Shown here piece after piece: positions 51,393-59,678 of a DNA stretch of 64,000 nt; positions within the stretch are counted from its first letter, which is position 1, and every line of letters starts with the position of its first letter. A model generated the notes under the pieces. That model had not been told where the DNA came from. It did not search any database and worked only from the letters and a program-made list of their open reading frames with translations. The translations under genes were made by a program, and so were the position numbers. This DNA comes from JAEXNA01 sp037189585 (GTDB lineage: Bacteria > Vulcanimicrobiota > Xenobia > Xenobiales > JADMJV01), in the NCBI GenBank assembly GCA_037189585.1, contig JBBCJA010000019.1:1-64000 (forward strand). Reading direction: 5' to 3'.

Positions 51393-51395
51393 TTT

Positions 51396-52562
51396 ATGAA
51401 TATTCCTGTCAATTTCGCGACTCAATCACCGAGTCGACTCACTGACCGCTGGATCATCATCGGAGCCGGGATCCACGGTACCCACTTGGCCACCAGGCTC
51501 GTTCATGACAAAGGGGTCTCTCAGGATCAGATCCTGCTCGTCGACCCCTATCCTCCTCTGGAGCTCTGGAAGAGACGAACGAGAAACACCGGAATGCGGT
51601 ATCTGCGCTCCTCCGAGACCCACCACATCGGAACAGGCAGCTCTTCCTTAAGGCGCTGGGTTAAAAAGCGTGGCCTCGCAAGCCAGGCCTGGTCGGGCAA
51701 ATATTCCTGTCCCCGTCGTGACCTCTTCAATGCTCATTGTGATGGTGTCATCGCCGAGTACGGCCTGCACGACCGCTGGGCCCAAGATCGCGTCGTGGAC
51801 CTGCAGCCGGAAGATTCCGGCTTCTTGGTCCAGCTCGCCTCAGGTCGCGAACTCCAAGCGGAGAACGTCGTCCTAGCGATGGGACAGCCGGCGGGACTTC
51901 AATGGCCCGAGTGGATACCGCCCGAGGCCGACGCCCGCCATCTTCTCGATCCGGACTTTGACCTCACCCAACTCGAGGGGGACGAGCCTATCTGCATCCT
52001 CGGTGGAGGAATGACGGGATCTCAGGCGGCGCTTTCTCTCTCGAAAACCAGGCGCGTTCATCTTCTTCTACGTCACCAGTTCCGGATTCAAGACTTCGAC
52101 TTCGCCACCGACTGGGCGGCCTTCGCTTTCTCTAGACTCTCTCGCCTGGACGGACAACAGCGCCGCTCCCTTATCAGGCAAAAGAAACTCCTCGGCTCGA
52201 TCAATCCCAAAACCTCGAGCGATCTGGCGGCCAGATGTCGCTCAGGAGCCCTCAGCTTGCACCAGGCCAGTGAAGGCACCTGGCTGGGTTCGACCTTCCG
52301 CTGGGGAGAAGAGGAGTTTCGCTCCTCTCCCCTTCTTCTGGCCACCGGTTTCATCAAGTCTCCACCAGGGGGAGGCCTGGTGGAGATTCTCAGCCGAAAG
52401 CTCGACCTACCGGTCAGCCCCTGTGGATACCCTCTGACCGGTCCCGACCTTCGCTGGACAGATGGTCTCTACGTGATGGGAGCCCTGGCCGAACTCAATG
52501 TCGGCCCCTGCTCGGCCAACATTCTCGGAGCCCGCCTCGCGGCGACGGCGATTTTGGGCTAA
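51396..52562 (+). CDS. FAD/NAD(P)-binding oxidoreductase (SidA/NAD_binding_9-like)
   Basis: 388 residues from ATG 51396, just after the Fur/Zur box. An N-terminal dinucleotide fold (WIIIGAGIHGTHLATRLV) and a second GxGxxG (ICILGGGMTGSQAALSLS), a middle LLATGFIK (ATG motif) and a C-terminal GPCSANILGARLAA. The closest recognised groups are FAD/NAD(P)-binding monooxygenase-like proteins related to SidA/PvdA and NAD_binding_9. A metal-shortage role (for instance metallophore or cofactor chemistry) is inferred only from the box and the two flanking CobW genes. Confidence 0.75.
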   Translation: MNIPVNFATQSPSRLTDRWIIIGAGIHGTHLATRLVHDKGVSQDQILLVDPYPPLELWKRRTRNTGMRYLRSSETHHIGTGSSSLRRWVKKRGLASQAWSGKYSCPRRDLFNAHCDGVIAEYGLHDRWAQDRVVDLQPEDSGFLVQLASGRELQAENVVLAMGQPAGLQWPEWIPPEADARHLLDPDFDLTQLEGDEPICILGGGMTGSQAALSLSKTRRVHLLLRHQFRIQDFDFATDWAAFAFSRLSRLDGQQRRSLIRQKKLLGSINPKTSSDLAARCRSGALSLHQASEGTWLGSTFRWGEEEFRSSPLLLATGFIKSPPGGGLVEILSRKLDLPVSPCGYPLTGPDLRWTDGLYVMGALAELNVGPCSANILGARLAATAILG

Positions 52563-52565
52563 CCG

Positions 52566-53771
52566 CTACCAGGAGGGGAAGGGGTCGGTCATCGTCTCCC
52601 AGCCGCGTGGCCCCAGCTCCATTTCCGAATCCCTCAGAAGAGCGCCATCGAGAGCCTCTTTGATGGCGGTCTGATCCAAACCGATCCCGATGAACACGAT
52701 CTCCTGGCGCCGATCCCCCCAGGGCCGTTCCCAGCGCTCGGCGATCCAGCGTTGACTGGTCTCATTCTGGGGCCAGCTCTCCTTCGGAACATCCCCCCAC
52801 CAGCGTCCCGAAGGTTCAAAACTGATAGATTGACCGGCGCTGGACCAGCCCACAATGGTGGAGTGTCTGGTCGCCAGCCAGACAAAGCCCTTGGAACGCA
52901 GAAGCCCGCTCCAATCTCGGTTCAAGGCGCGCTCCAGGCGCGCGGCGTGAAAAGGCCGCCGGGCCTTGTAGACAAAGCTAGAAATCCCATACTCCTCTGT
53001 TTCCGGAATATGCTCCCCCATCAGCTCTTTGTACCATCCCGGCATACTGGCGGCTCTCTCATAAGAGAAGAGTCCTGTATCTAAAACGTCCTTCATTCCG
53101 ACATCGGACCGACTTGTCGCGATAATTCTTGCCACGGGATTGAGAACCTCGACAGCGGCGCGAACCTGGCTCAAGGTACCGTCGGAGACGAGATCCGCCT
53201 TGTTGATGATGATCACGTCGGCGAACTCCACCTGCTCCACCAGGAGACTGGTAAGTGTCCTCTCGTCTCCAACGCCTGCCGACATTCCGATCGACTCGAG
53301 GTCCGAACTTTGCCGACAGTGCTCGAGGAAGGTGGAGGCGTCGACCAGGGTCACCATCGTATCGAGTCGGCTGATATCCGACAGCGACGCCCCCGTCTCC
53401 GCGTCGCGGTGGGAAAATGTCGCGGCCACGGGCATGGGCTCGGCGATCCCGGTGGATTCGATAATGAGACGGTCGTAGCTGCCCGAGGAAGCCAGCCGGG
53501 CCACCTCGTCCAAGAGGTCCTGGCGTAGGGTGCAGCAGATACAGCCGTTGGAGAGCTCCACCAAAGTGGCGTCTTGCTGGGTGATCTCTCCACCCTTTTG
53601 CCGGACCAGTTCCGCGTCGATGTTCACCTCCGCCATATCGTTGACGATCACCGCCACTCGAACCCCTTCCTGATTGGTCAAGAGGCGGTTGAGAAGAGTC
53701 GTTTTTCCGGCTCCGAGGAAGCCGGACAAAACGGTGACGGGAAGCTTTTCTTTCTCAGCGAGAGAGGGCAT
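52566..53771 (-). CDS. CobW/ZNG1-type GTPase 2
   Basis: 401 residues from ATG 53771 (AAAGGAG upstream). P-loop GFLGAGKTTLLN, CxCC (NGCICCTLRQDL), IESTGIAEPMPVA, INKADLV and a C-terminal CobW_C domain (FVYKARRPFHAARL). It resembles YciC/ZigA-type Zur-regulated zinc metallochaperones. Its promoter region contains a 55-bp palindrome centred on a Fur/Zur box. The paralogue at 50253 is about equally complete, so both are probably active. Confidence 0.92.
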   Translation of the reverse strand: MPSLAEKEKLPVTVLSGFLGAGKTTLLNRLLTNQEGVRVAVIVNDMAEVNIDAELVRQKGGEITQQDATLVELSNGCICCTLRQDLLDEVARLASSGSYDRLIIESTGIAEPMPVAATFSHRDAETGASLSDISRLDTMVTLVDASTFLEHCRQSSDLESIGMSAGVGDERTLTSLLVEQVEFADVIIINKADLVSDGTLSQVRAAVEVLNPVARIIATSRSDVGMKDVLDTGLFSYERAASMPGWYKELMGEHIPETEEYGISSFVYKARRPFHAARLERALNRDWSGLLRSKGFVWLATRHSTIVGWSSAGQSISFEPSGRWWGDVPKESWPQNETSQRWIAERWERPWGDRRQEIVFIGIGLDQTAIKEALDGALLRDSEMELGPRGWETMTDPFPSW

Positions 53772-53805
53772 GAGGATCTCCTTTAAATGTCGTTCGGGAA
53801 ACAAA

Positions 53806-53860
53806 CTTAGACATGAAATAATGATAATTGATTATCAATTATCATTATTTCATGTCTAGG
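53806..53860. promoter_or_regulatory. 55-bp palindrome containing a Fur/Zur box, upstream of CobW 2
   Basis: Two 26-base arms (53806-53831 and 53835-53860) match inverted at 25 of 26 places around TTA. The core TGATAATTGATTATCA is the Fur/Zur-type box. The symmetry extends far beyond a normal dimer site, and the region between the TonB gene end and CobW 2 could also form a large hairpin that stops or processes the TonB transcript. Confidence 0.8.
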
Positions 53861-53914
53861 TCAAGGCCCTCAGAGACCGTGGAATCAACTGGCAGTGTTA
53901 CTCCTGTGTGAAAG

Positions 53915-56278
53915 CTAGAACCGCGCGTTGAGGTTGAAGAGAAAGCGCCGGCCCGTCACGTAACGCGAGCCGGAGAACTCGCTGAAGAGATTGACCAGCG
54001 AGCGATCGTCGAAGACGTTGAACACCTGAAGTCCCGCGCCTAAAGTGCCGCCCTCCCGCATTTTGGGCCGATACTCGAGATTGAAATTGGTGATAAAGCG
54101 GTCCACTCGATCTCCTTGAATGCCGAAGGGAGCGATCCCGACCGAGTTGTAAAGAGGGAGACCTTCCTGGGGAAATCCGCTGGCGTAAAGAACGTCCACT
54201 CCCGTGGAGAGCCCGTTCTTCCAGGTGTATGATACTCCGGCGTTAGCCTGAAAGCGTTGGTCGTGATCGTTGTATTCGGGGGGAGGTCCGGAGAAGATGC
54301 TCTCCTCCAGAGGTCTGGCCTCGCTTACCGTCATGGCCACAAAACCGTTCCATCCGTCAGGGTTCGTGCTGGTGACGCTCGCCTCCAACCCTTTGTACTC
54401 CGCTCGAGCGAAGTTGATGGGGGCGAAAACGGGGATGTTGCTGTTGGGAATCAAGAGCCCGATGTCCACCTGGTCGCGAAAGTCTTTGTAGACCAGGCCC
54501 ACCTTTCCGACCATGTTGGGAGCGAACTGATTCTCGTAGGACACCTCGTACATGTGAGAGCGCTGAGGCAAGACCTCCGTCTGCCCCGACACGTCGAGCT
54601 CGATGGGCGGCGGCTGGAAGAGCCGGTTGTAAGACACTCGAAGAGCCTGTTCCTCACTCAATGCGTAGCTCAAGTTTAGCCTTGGCGAAATCTGCCCTGT
54701 CGAAACCCCGGCGCCGTTGTCGAAGGTCTCGGCGCGCAAACCGTAGTTGAGGATCAACTGCTCGCTGAGCGGTACCGTGTGGTCGACATAAATCCCGCCA
54801 CTGAAGGCTTTGCGCTGAAGGGAGGCGTTGAAAGCTATGGGTGTGCCGAATCCCAACGGGTCGGGCAATCCCCCGCCGCCCCCGGGGTCGGTGATGGAGA
54901 GCTTCTGGTCCGAGTTGATGAAGTTCGCTGTAACCCCCGCTTTTAAACGATGATTCTCATCGAAGCGATGGGTGAAGTCGAGGCTGGGCTTGATCTGAAG
55001 GATGGAAAGATCCGTCGTGGGGAGGTAGGGGCTGCCGGGACGCTCCGGGTCCAGGGGGAACCCGTCGGCGGAAAGATCGGGTTGCAGACTTGCCGGGACG
55101 GTGAAATACGGCGTAAAAACTCCGTTGTTGCGCACCCTCTGGTTGTTGTTCTGGAGGGCCAGCGCGAACAGTAGGTCGTCGTCCTTGGTCAACTCATGAT
55201 TCCAGCTCAGAAGAGCGAGAGTGTTGCTGTCTTGCTGAGACTGGCGCACACCGGCGGCATGGTTCTCCGGAGTCTGGGGTATCCCGAAGTCGGCGTTCTG
55301 ATGAGAGAGCGTTAGGCCGTAGCGATTTCTTTCCCCCTTTCCGCTGAGGCGGAACAGAAAGGATAGAAGCTCGCCATGATTGCCGAGGTCTTGACGGACT
55401 GGAGAGGGAGCCTCCAAATAGACATCCGAGGTCGAGCGACGGGCGCCGACAAAGTAACTCAAACTTCCGTCCTCGGTCGATCCCCCACTCTTGAGCAGAA
55501 GCTCGGACTGTCCACGGTCGCCCAACTTTGCCGTGAACTCCGTGAAGGGCTCATCGCCCTCACCGGGAGTTCTAGCGTTGACGACGGCTCCCGTCTGGCC
55601 CCCCCGCGAGGCGTCGAAGGTTCCCAGACTGATCTCCGCTCCCTCGATAAACGAAGGGTCGAGCGGCTGGGTAGTCGACCCGGCCGTGGCCTGCGGCAAG
55701 TCCACACCGTCGAGGGCCAGAGACAGTGCTCGATGCTCACCTCGGACGTGAACCTGGCCCAGACTGTTGGAAGCCGTACCCGGCACCGTGGCCAGCAGCG
55801 ACGGCAGGGAGCCCCGATCGGTGAGTCGCCCGATGAACTCCTGATCCCGCCGCACGGTTCCGCCGGCGTTGGGGTCGGTGCTGTTGACCAAGAGTCGAGC
55901 GTCACGAATCTCGAGAAGCTCAGCGGTATTCTCCGGACTGAGGAAAGCCTCGAAGAGGTTGTCCGCCCCAGAGGTTACCGTCAAAAGCGCTCCGTCTTCT
56001 CCCTCTGTAGCCTGATTGACCACCACGAAGTGCTCTCCAATGGGAACCCCGAGGATCCTGGCCTCTCCCGCCTCGTTGGTCTCCGCTGTAAAAAGGACCT
56101 TGGTCTTGGCCCGGTTCATCACCCGCACGGTAGCGCCACTGACCGCCTGATCGTCGGAAGCCCTGGTCACTTTAACCAGAAGGTCACCACGATCTCCCGC
56201 GGCGCTCACGAACCCGATCAGCAAAAGCCAGAAAATGAAAATTCCCAATCTCGACACAACTCTCACTCCACACCTCAT
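53915..56278 (-). CDS. TonB-dependent outer membrane receptor
   Basis: 787 residues; signal peptide about residues 10-28 (LGIFIFWLLLIGFVSAA). N-terminal carboxypeptidase-regulatory-like beta domain (DLLVKVTRASDDQAVSGATV), then plug (LPSLLATVPGTASNSLGQVH, VRGEHRALSLALDGVDLP) and a C-terminal barrel ending in the aromatic-rich RRFLFNLNARF. It takes up a metal or metal complex across the outer membrane; the Fur/Zur box over its promoter and the CobW neighbours favour zinc. ExbB/D and TonB are not in the window. Confidence 0.92.
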   Translation of the reverse strand: MRCGVRVVSRLGIFIFWLLLIGFVSAAGDRGDLLVKVTRASDDQAVSGATVRVMNRAKTKVLFTAETNEAGEARILGVPIGEHFVVVNQATEGEDGALLTVTSGADNLFEAFLSPENTAELLEIRDARLLVNSTDPNAGGTVRRDQEFIGRLTDRGSLPSLLATVPGTASNSLGQVHVRGEHRALSLALDGVDLPQATAGSTTQPLDPSFIEGAEISLGTFDASRGGQTGAVVNARTPGEGDEPFTEFTAKLGDRGQSELLLKSGGSTEDGSLSYFVGARRSTSDVYLEAPSPVRQDLGNHGELLSFLFRLSGKGERNRYGLTLSHQNADFGIPQTPENHAAGVRQSQQDSNTLALLSWNHELTKDDDLLFALALQNNNQRVRNNGVFTPYFTVPASLQPDLSADGFPLDPERPGSPYLPTTDLSILQIKPSLDFTHRFDENHRLKAGVTANFINSDQKLSITDPGGGGGLPDPLGFGTPIAFNASLQRKAFSGGIYVDHTVPLSEQLILNYGLRAETFDNGAGVSTGQISPRLNLSYALSEEQALRVSYNRLFQPPPIELDVSGQTEVLPQRSHMYEVSYENQFAPNMVGKVGLVYKDFRDQVDIGLLIPNSNIPVFAPINFARAEYKGLEASVTSTNPDGWNGFVAMTVSEARPLEESIFSGPPPEYNDHDQRFQANAGVSYTWKNGLSTGVDVLYASGFPQEGLPLYNSVGIAPFGIQGDRVDRFITNFNLEYRPKMREGGTLGAGLQVFNVFDDRSLVNLFSEFSGSRYVTGRRFLFNLNARF

Positions 56279-56305
56279 TTAGCCTAGGCTAAAGATTTCA
56301 TGAAG

Positions 56306-56337
56306 GTGATAATTGATTATCGATTATCTTGTCAAGT
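56306..56337 (-). promoter_or_regulatory. Fur/Zur-type box over the TonB receptor promoter
   Basis: On the minus strand TTGACA is followed after an 18-base spacer by TATCAC, and GATAATCGATAATCAATTATC fills the spacer (56306-56328). The layout matches the MerC promoter. Confidence 0.7.
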
Positions 56338-56358
56338 ATTTTTTGAAAAAACAAAATT

Positions 56359-56392
56359 AAAAGCTCTGGAGTTCTGGGACTCACAGAGCTTT
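56359..56392 (-). terminator. terminator of the peptidoglycan-hydrolase gene
   Basis: On the minus strand AAAGCTCTG and CAGAGCTTT form a stem with a loop of about 15 bases, followed by T-rich TTAATTTTG. It lies 35 bp after the 56427 gene end. Confidence 0.6.
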
Positions 56393-56426
56393 GTCTGGAA
56401 GCTTTTTATAGCTGGAATCTGAAAGC

Positions 56427-57518
56427 TTAGAAGCCTTTCACTTTTCCACTGGCGTCGCCACCAAGATTCTCATAGAATTTGGTGATGTTCGGGATCCAAT
56501 GCTTGTTGAGTCCGCCGGGGTCGTTAGCCGCGCCTACAGGAGCATAAGTACCACCGATCTTGGCGATAGTGTTTTTACCCGTGTAGTATCCGCCCTCGCG
56601 GGTCAAGGAGCGGGCTTGAGCGTTGATGGATTCGGCCACCGAGTTGAAGGACTTCAACTTGCTCCCCTTCATGATGCCCATGGCGTTGTTCTTATTCTTG
56701 AACGCCTTGGAGGTGCCGCCTCCAGTCTCCTGAGAGGAGATGGCGGCCAAAAATCGTGGATCCACTCCGTGCTTCTTCCCGGCATCAATGAAAGCTTGGG
56801 CGTGGGGTTTCAGTCCCTTGGGCAGCTTCTCGGTCCAGGACGTGTCGTCGGTCCCCGGAACCTTGGACTCGCTCTTTTCGGTCGCTCCCGCTTCTTGAGT
56901 TCCGGCTTGCTCTCCGGCGTTGGCCGAGTCCGCTCCCTCGGCCTTAGCTTTAGCCGCCGCCTCCTCGGCTTGAGCGGTGGCCTCCTCGGCCTTCACCGGG
57001 GCCTCACTCTGGGCTCCGTTCTTGTCGGCTTGAGCACCGCCCAATCCCTCGAAAGCTTTACGAGTATCTTTTCCGACGAGTCCATCGGCATCGAGGCCTT
57101 GAGTCTTCTGGAACTCCTTGACGGCCTTCAGGGTATCCTTTCCAAAGATTCCGTCGACACCGATGTCGGCTCCGTTGGCCTTAAGTTTTTCCTGCAGCGC
57201 TCTCACCTCATCCGAGCGCATCCCCTGGCGCAGGGTCTTGCTTCCCAAATCACCCACGGGACTGCTCTCTCCGACTTTGTTGTCACCCACCGGCGCGGGA
57301 GAGTCCCAGGCTCCGAAATTGACCGGAGAGTTGGAAGAGGCGCCGAGCTCACCCGAGCGAGCCTCGGCGGAAAAGGTCGACCGGTCGGCAACCTGCCGAT
57401 CGTTCTGCCCTCCGTTTTGTCCGCCGGTTTGCGGACGGGCCTCCTCGAGCTTGGGGCGAGGAGTGGGAACGGGGATTTTCTTGTTGGAAGTTTTGGCGGT
57501 GTCAAGAGTGATGGACAT
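56427..57518 (-). CDS. peptidoglycan-binding and lysozyme-like protein without signal peptide
   Basis: 363 residues from ATG 57518 (MSITLDTAKTSNKKIPVPTP). In order: a Pro/Gln-rich polar N-terminus, a PG_binding_1 domain (about 115-180, LRQGMRSDEVRALQEKLKAN, GVDGIFGKDTLKAVKEFQKT), an Ala/Glu-rich linker and a C-terminal lysozyme/glucosaminidase-like domain (about 240-350) with SSQETGGG as the likely catalytic Glu region and YYTGKNTIAKIGGTYAP. It should cut glycan strands of the wall. No Sec signal; start with Ile at position 3. Phased repeats lie upstream, grouping it with the CHAP and LysM genes. Confidence 0.8.
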   Translation of the reverse strand: MSITLDTAKTSNKKIPVPTPRPKLEEARPQTGGQNGGQNDRQVADRSTFSAEARSGELGASSNSPVNFGAWDSPAPVGDNKVGESSPVGDLGSKTLRQGMRSDEVRALQEKLKANGADIGVDGIFGKDTLKAVKEFQKTQGLDADGLVGKDTRKAFEGLGGAQADKNGAQSEAPVKAEEATAQAEEAAAKAKAEGADSANAGEQAGTQEAGATEKSESKVPGTDDTSWTEKLPKGLKPHAQAFIDAGKKHGVDPRFLAAISSQETGGGTSKAFKNKNNAMGIMKGSKLKSFNSVAESINAQARSLTREGGYYTGKNTIAKIGGTYAPVGAANDPGGLNKHWIPNITKFYENLGGDASGKVKGF

Positions 57519-57589
57519 TGTGGCTTCTCTTTCGTTGCTGGTGTTAGTCTTACTTAAACCGCCCGAGACAGTGACTTCAGGAGTCATTT

Positions 57590-57615
57590 TCTTAACAAGA
57601 TGTTACCGTTGTGAA
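57590..57615 (-). promoter_or_regulatory. phased repeats upstream of the peptidoglycan hydrolase
   Basis: On the minus strand TTCACA, GTAACA and TTAAGA follow at 9 and 11 bp, ending 72 bp before the start codon. The spacing resembles promoters A, B and D. Confidence 0.45.
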
Positions 57616-57690
57616 CGAATATGAATTTTTCGTAGACATCAGGTGAAACTTCCGACAGGTATCCAAGAGTTGGCCAAGTAGGTGCCCACC

Positions 57691-58653
57691 ATGGCTTTCG
57701 GATCGTATCGATGGACTGTCGGCCTCCTGCTGGGCGCCGCCGCGTTGACAAGCGCGGCTTTAGTAGCTCTGACCGCGCTGGAGACCCACAGGGTTCAGCG
57801 CCTGGTCCCTGTGGACGGCGAATTTGTCGAGGTCGACGGCGTGCGACTGCACTATGTCTGCCGCGGTCAGGGTTCACCTATCGTCATGATCCATGGCCTG
57901 GGTGGACAGCTTCGAAATTTCAACTATCTGGTTGAGGAGTTGGCCGAACACCACCGTGTGGTCTTAGTGGACCGTCCTGGCTCCGGCTATTCCACCACTG
58001 TTCGTGGACAAGGCCTGGAGAGCATCACCCGTCAAGCCGAGTTGATAGTCAAGCTGATCGAACGTCTTGAACTCAAGCGACCTCTGGTCGTGGGACATTC
58101 TTTGGGCGGCGCCATCGCTCTGGCGGTTGGGCTCAACTATCCGGAGAGGCTCTCCGGCTTGGCTCTGATAGCTCCCTTGACCCAGATGCTCAGTCAGATC
58201 CCTCCGTCCTTTCGCGGTCTGGCCATTGAGCCGGCCACACTTCGAGTCGCCCTGGCCTGGACTCTGGTCGCTCCGATGTCGCGCTGGGGCCCGAAGGCAC
58301 CCATCGAGGAAGTCTTCTCTCCCGACCCTGTTCCTGGAGACTTCGAGGTTCGCGCCGGAGGCGGACTGGCCCGCCGTCCCGGCAACTACCAGACCAGCGC
58401 CTCCGAGATGCGGTCCATTGCCAACGATCTTCCCGACATGATGAAGCGCTATTCCTCACTTGCCGTGCCCGTGCGCATCCTCTTTGGAGAAGGGGACACG
58501 GTTTTAGATCCGCAGCTGCACGGGGTAGCCCTGGCGCAAAGCGCCCCCGACGCGCATCTCGAAATCGTGCCGGGAGGTCACATGCTCCCCGTCACCTACC
58601 CCCACGAGACCGCTGCCTGGATTCACAAAGTGGCGAAAGAGCTGCTCGGCTAG
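57691..58653 (+). CDS. alpha/beta hydrolase, membrane-anchored
   Basis: 320 residues from ATG 57691. An N-terminal membrane segment (TVGLLLGAAALTSAALVALT) anchors a periplasmic alpha/beta hydrolase: oxyanion HGLGG, nucleophile Ser137 (GHSLGG), Asp region (GEGDTVLDP) and His (PGGHMLP). Substrate unknown; esters or lactones are usual. Convergent with the broken antitoxin gene. Confidence 0.85.
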   Translation: MAFGSYRWTVGLLLGAAALTSAALVALTALETHRVQRLVPVDGEFVEVDGVRLHYVCRGQGSPIVMIHGLGGQLRNFNYLVEELAEHHRVVLVDRPGSGYSTTVRGQGLESITRQAELIVKLIERLELKRPLVVGHSLGGAIALAVGLNYPERLSGLALIAPLTQMLSQIPPSFRGLAIEPATLRVALAWTLVAPMSRWGPKAPIEEVFSPDPVPGDFEVRAGGGLARRPGNYQTSASEMRSIANDLPDMMKRYSSLAVPVRILFGEGDTVLDPQLHGVALAQSAPDAHLEIVPGGHMLPVTYPHETAAWIHKVAKELLG

Positions 58654-58654
58654 T

Positions 58655-58908
58655 TCAAAGATGTCGAGCGCTCATTTCGTCATAGAGGTCAACGCGATCG
58701 GAAAGCGACACCAACGGTTTCGCATCGAAGACTCTCAAAGACTCCAGTCTACTGGTCTGACCTAAACGCTCGCGATACACCCTCATCGCCTCACGAATCA
58801 GATCGGCAATGGAACGCCCACTTTTTCGGGAGTAAGCCCGGAAGGCCTCGTACCGGTAAACGGCACAATGTAGTCATCCTCTGATATCGACAACGATATT
58901 GTCTTCAT
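58655..58908 (-). pseudogene. ribbon-helix-helix antitoxin-like gene, frameshifted
   Basis: From ATG 58908 the frame reads MKTISLSISEDDY, a typical start of an RHH (CopG/VapB-like) antitoxin. It then shifts: the continuation YEAFRAYSRKSGRSIADLIR ... LYDEMSARHL is in another frame to the stop at 58655. The total length is 254 bases, not a multiple of three. A small insertion around 58855-58870 is likely. No partner toxin is visible nearby, so this is probably an orphan remnant. Confidence 0.65.
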
Positions 58909-58940
58909 ATCTAAAGTGATATGCCTGCCGGTCCAACTCG

Positions 58941-59378
58941 TCAAGACGCTTCTTTCTCGCGTGCCAGTAAAACCCCGAGGCCGAAACTGGCCATCAAGAT
59001 CATGGCGCCTCCGATGAGGCTCTCGACTCCGGGGACCTCGCGCCAAAAGAGATAACCCAGCAGGGCGTTAAACAGCAGTCCACTGTAGCGAGCCGTCGAA
59101 ACCACACCGGCTCGCTCTTTCCGATAGGCTTGAGTGAGACAGTACTGAGCGGCGAAAGAGACTGTCCCGAGGAGCGCCACCAAACCCAGGTCGAAACCTC
59201 CCGGCAACCGGAGTTGGGACCAGTTCACGAACGGCATCGGCATAACCGTCGCGGTGACTAGAAAGGCCAACATAATGGTGACGTTGTTGTGGTCTTTCGA
59301 AAGTTGACGGATGGCAAGGGAAGCCGAGGAGGCGAGTATCGCGGCCAAGACTCCTAGGCCGACAAAACTCAAGCGCAT
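58941..59378 (-). pseudogene. C-terminal half of an EamA/DMT transporter
   Basis: 145 residues with about five membrane segments (FVGLGVLAAILASSASLAIR, VALLGTVSFAAQYCLTQAYR, LIGGAMILMASFGLGVLLAR). This is the second EamA unit only; full DMT transporters have two. The reading frame continues upstream for a few codons into ABC-transporter sequence, so the first half was lost at a rearrangement near 59380. Confidence 0.7.
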
Positions 59379-59503
59379 GCCCCTAGAAGGCAGAAGATCT
59401 CGCCCGGCGCGACCGAAAGGTCCAACTCGCTCAAAGCGGGCACGGTCTTATAAGTTTTGCTTAGCTTGATCGCTTCTAAAGCTGGAGAGACTTTAGTTTC
59501 CAT
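59369..59503 (-). pseudogene. 5' fragment of an ABC transporter ATPase gene
   Basis: 44 codons from ATG 59503: METKVSPALEAIKLSKTYKT ... VAPGEIFCLLGA, the start of an ABC ATPase up to the first residues of the Walker A loop, then a stop. The rest (NGAGKT and beyond) is missing and EamA sequence follows. The fragment sits directly behind a Fur/Zur box, so the lost transporter was probably metal-regulated. Confidence 0.75.
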
Positions 59504-59505
59504 TG

Positions 59506-59556
59506 CAGCACTCCATTCATGATAATTGATAATCAATTATCATGAATGGAGTGCTG
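59506..59556. promoter_or_regulatory. 51-bp perfect palindrome containing a Fur/Zur box
   Basis: Two perfectly matching 24-base arms (59506-59529, 59533-59556) surround TAA. The core TGATAATTGATAATCA is Fur/Zur-like; the outer arms (CAGCACTCCATTC) differ from those of the palindrome at 53806. It lies between the ABC fragment and the His-rich gene, transcribed away from each other. Confidence 0.8.
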
Positions 59557-59644
59557 AGTCAATCTCTTGGTTTCCCACGCTCCTTTAGGCTTATAGAACA
59601 AATAGGTTTATCATCGGTACGCTTGGGACATAACGAACCATCAC

Positions 59645-59660
59645 TTGAACACTTGTTCAA
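59645..59660 (+). promoter_or_regulatory. ArsR/SmtB-type operator
   Basis: TTGAACA CT TGTTCAA, a perfect 7-2-7 inverted repeat, resembles the operator of SmtB/ZiaR-type repressors. It lies 19 bases before the His-rich gene. Confidence 0.7.
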
Positions 59661-59678
59661 ATAAAAGGAGATTCTTTT

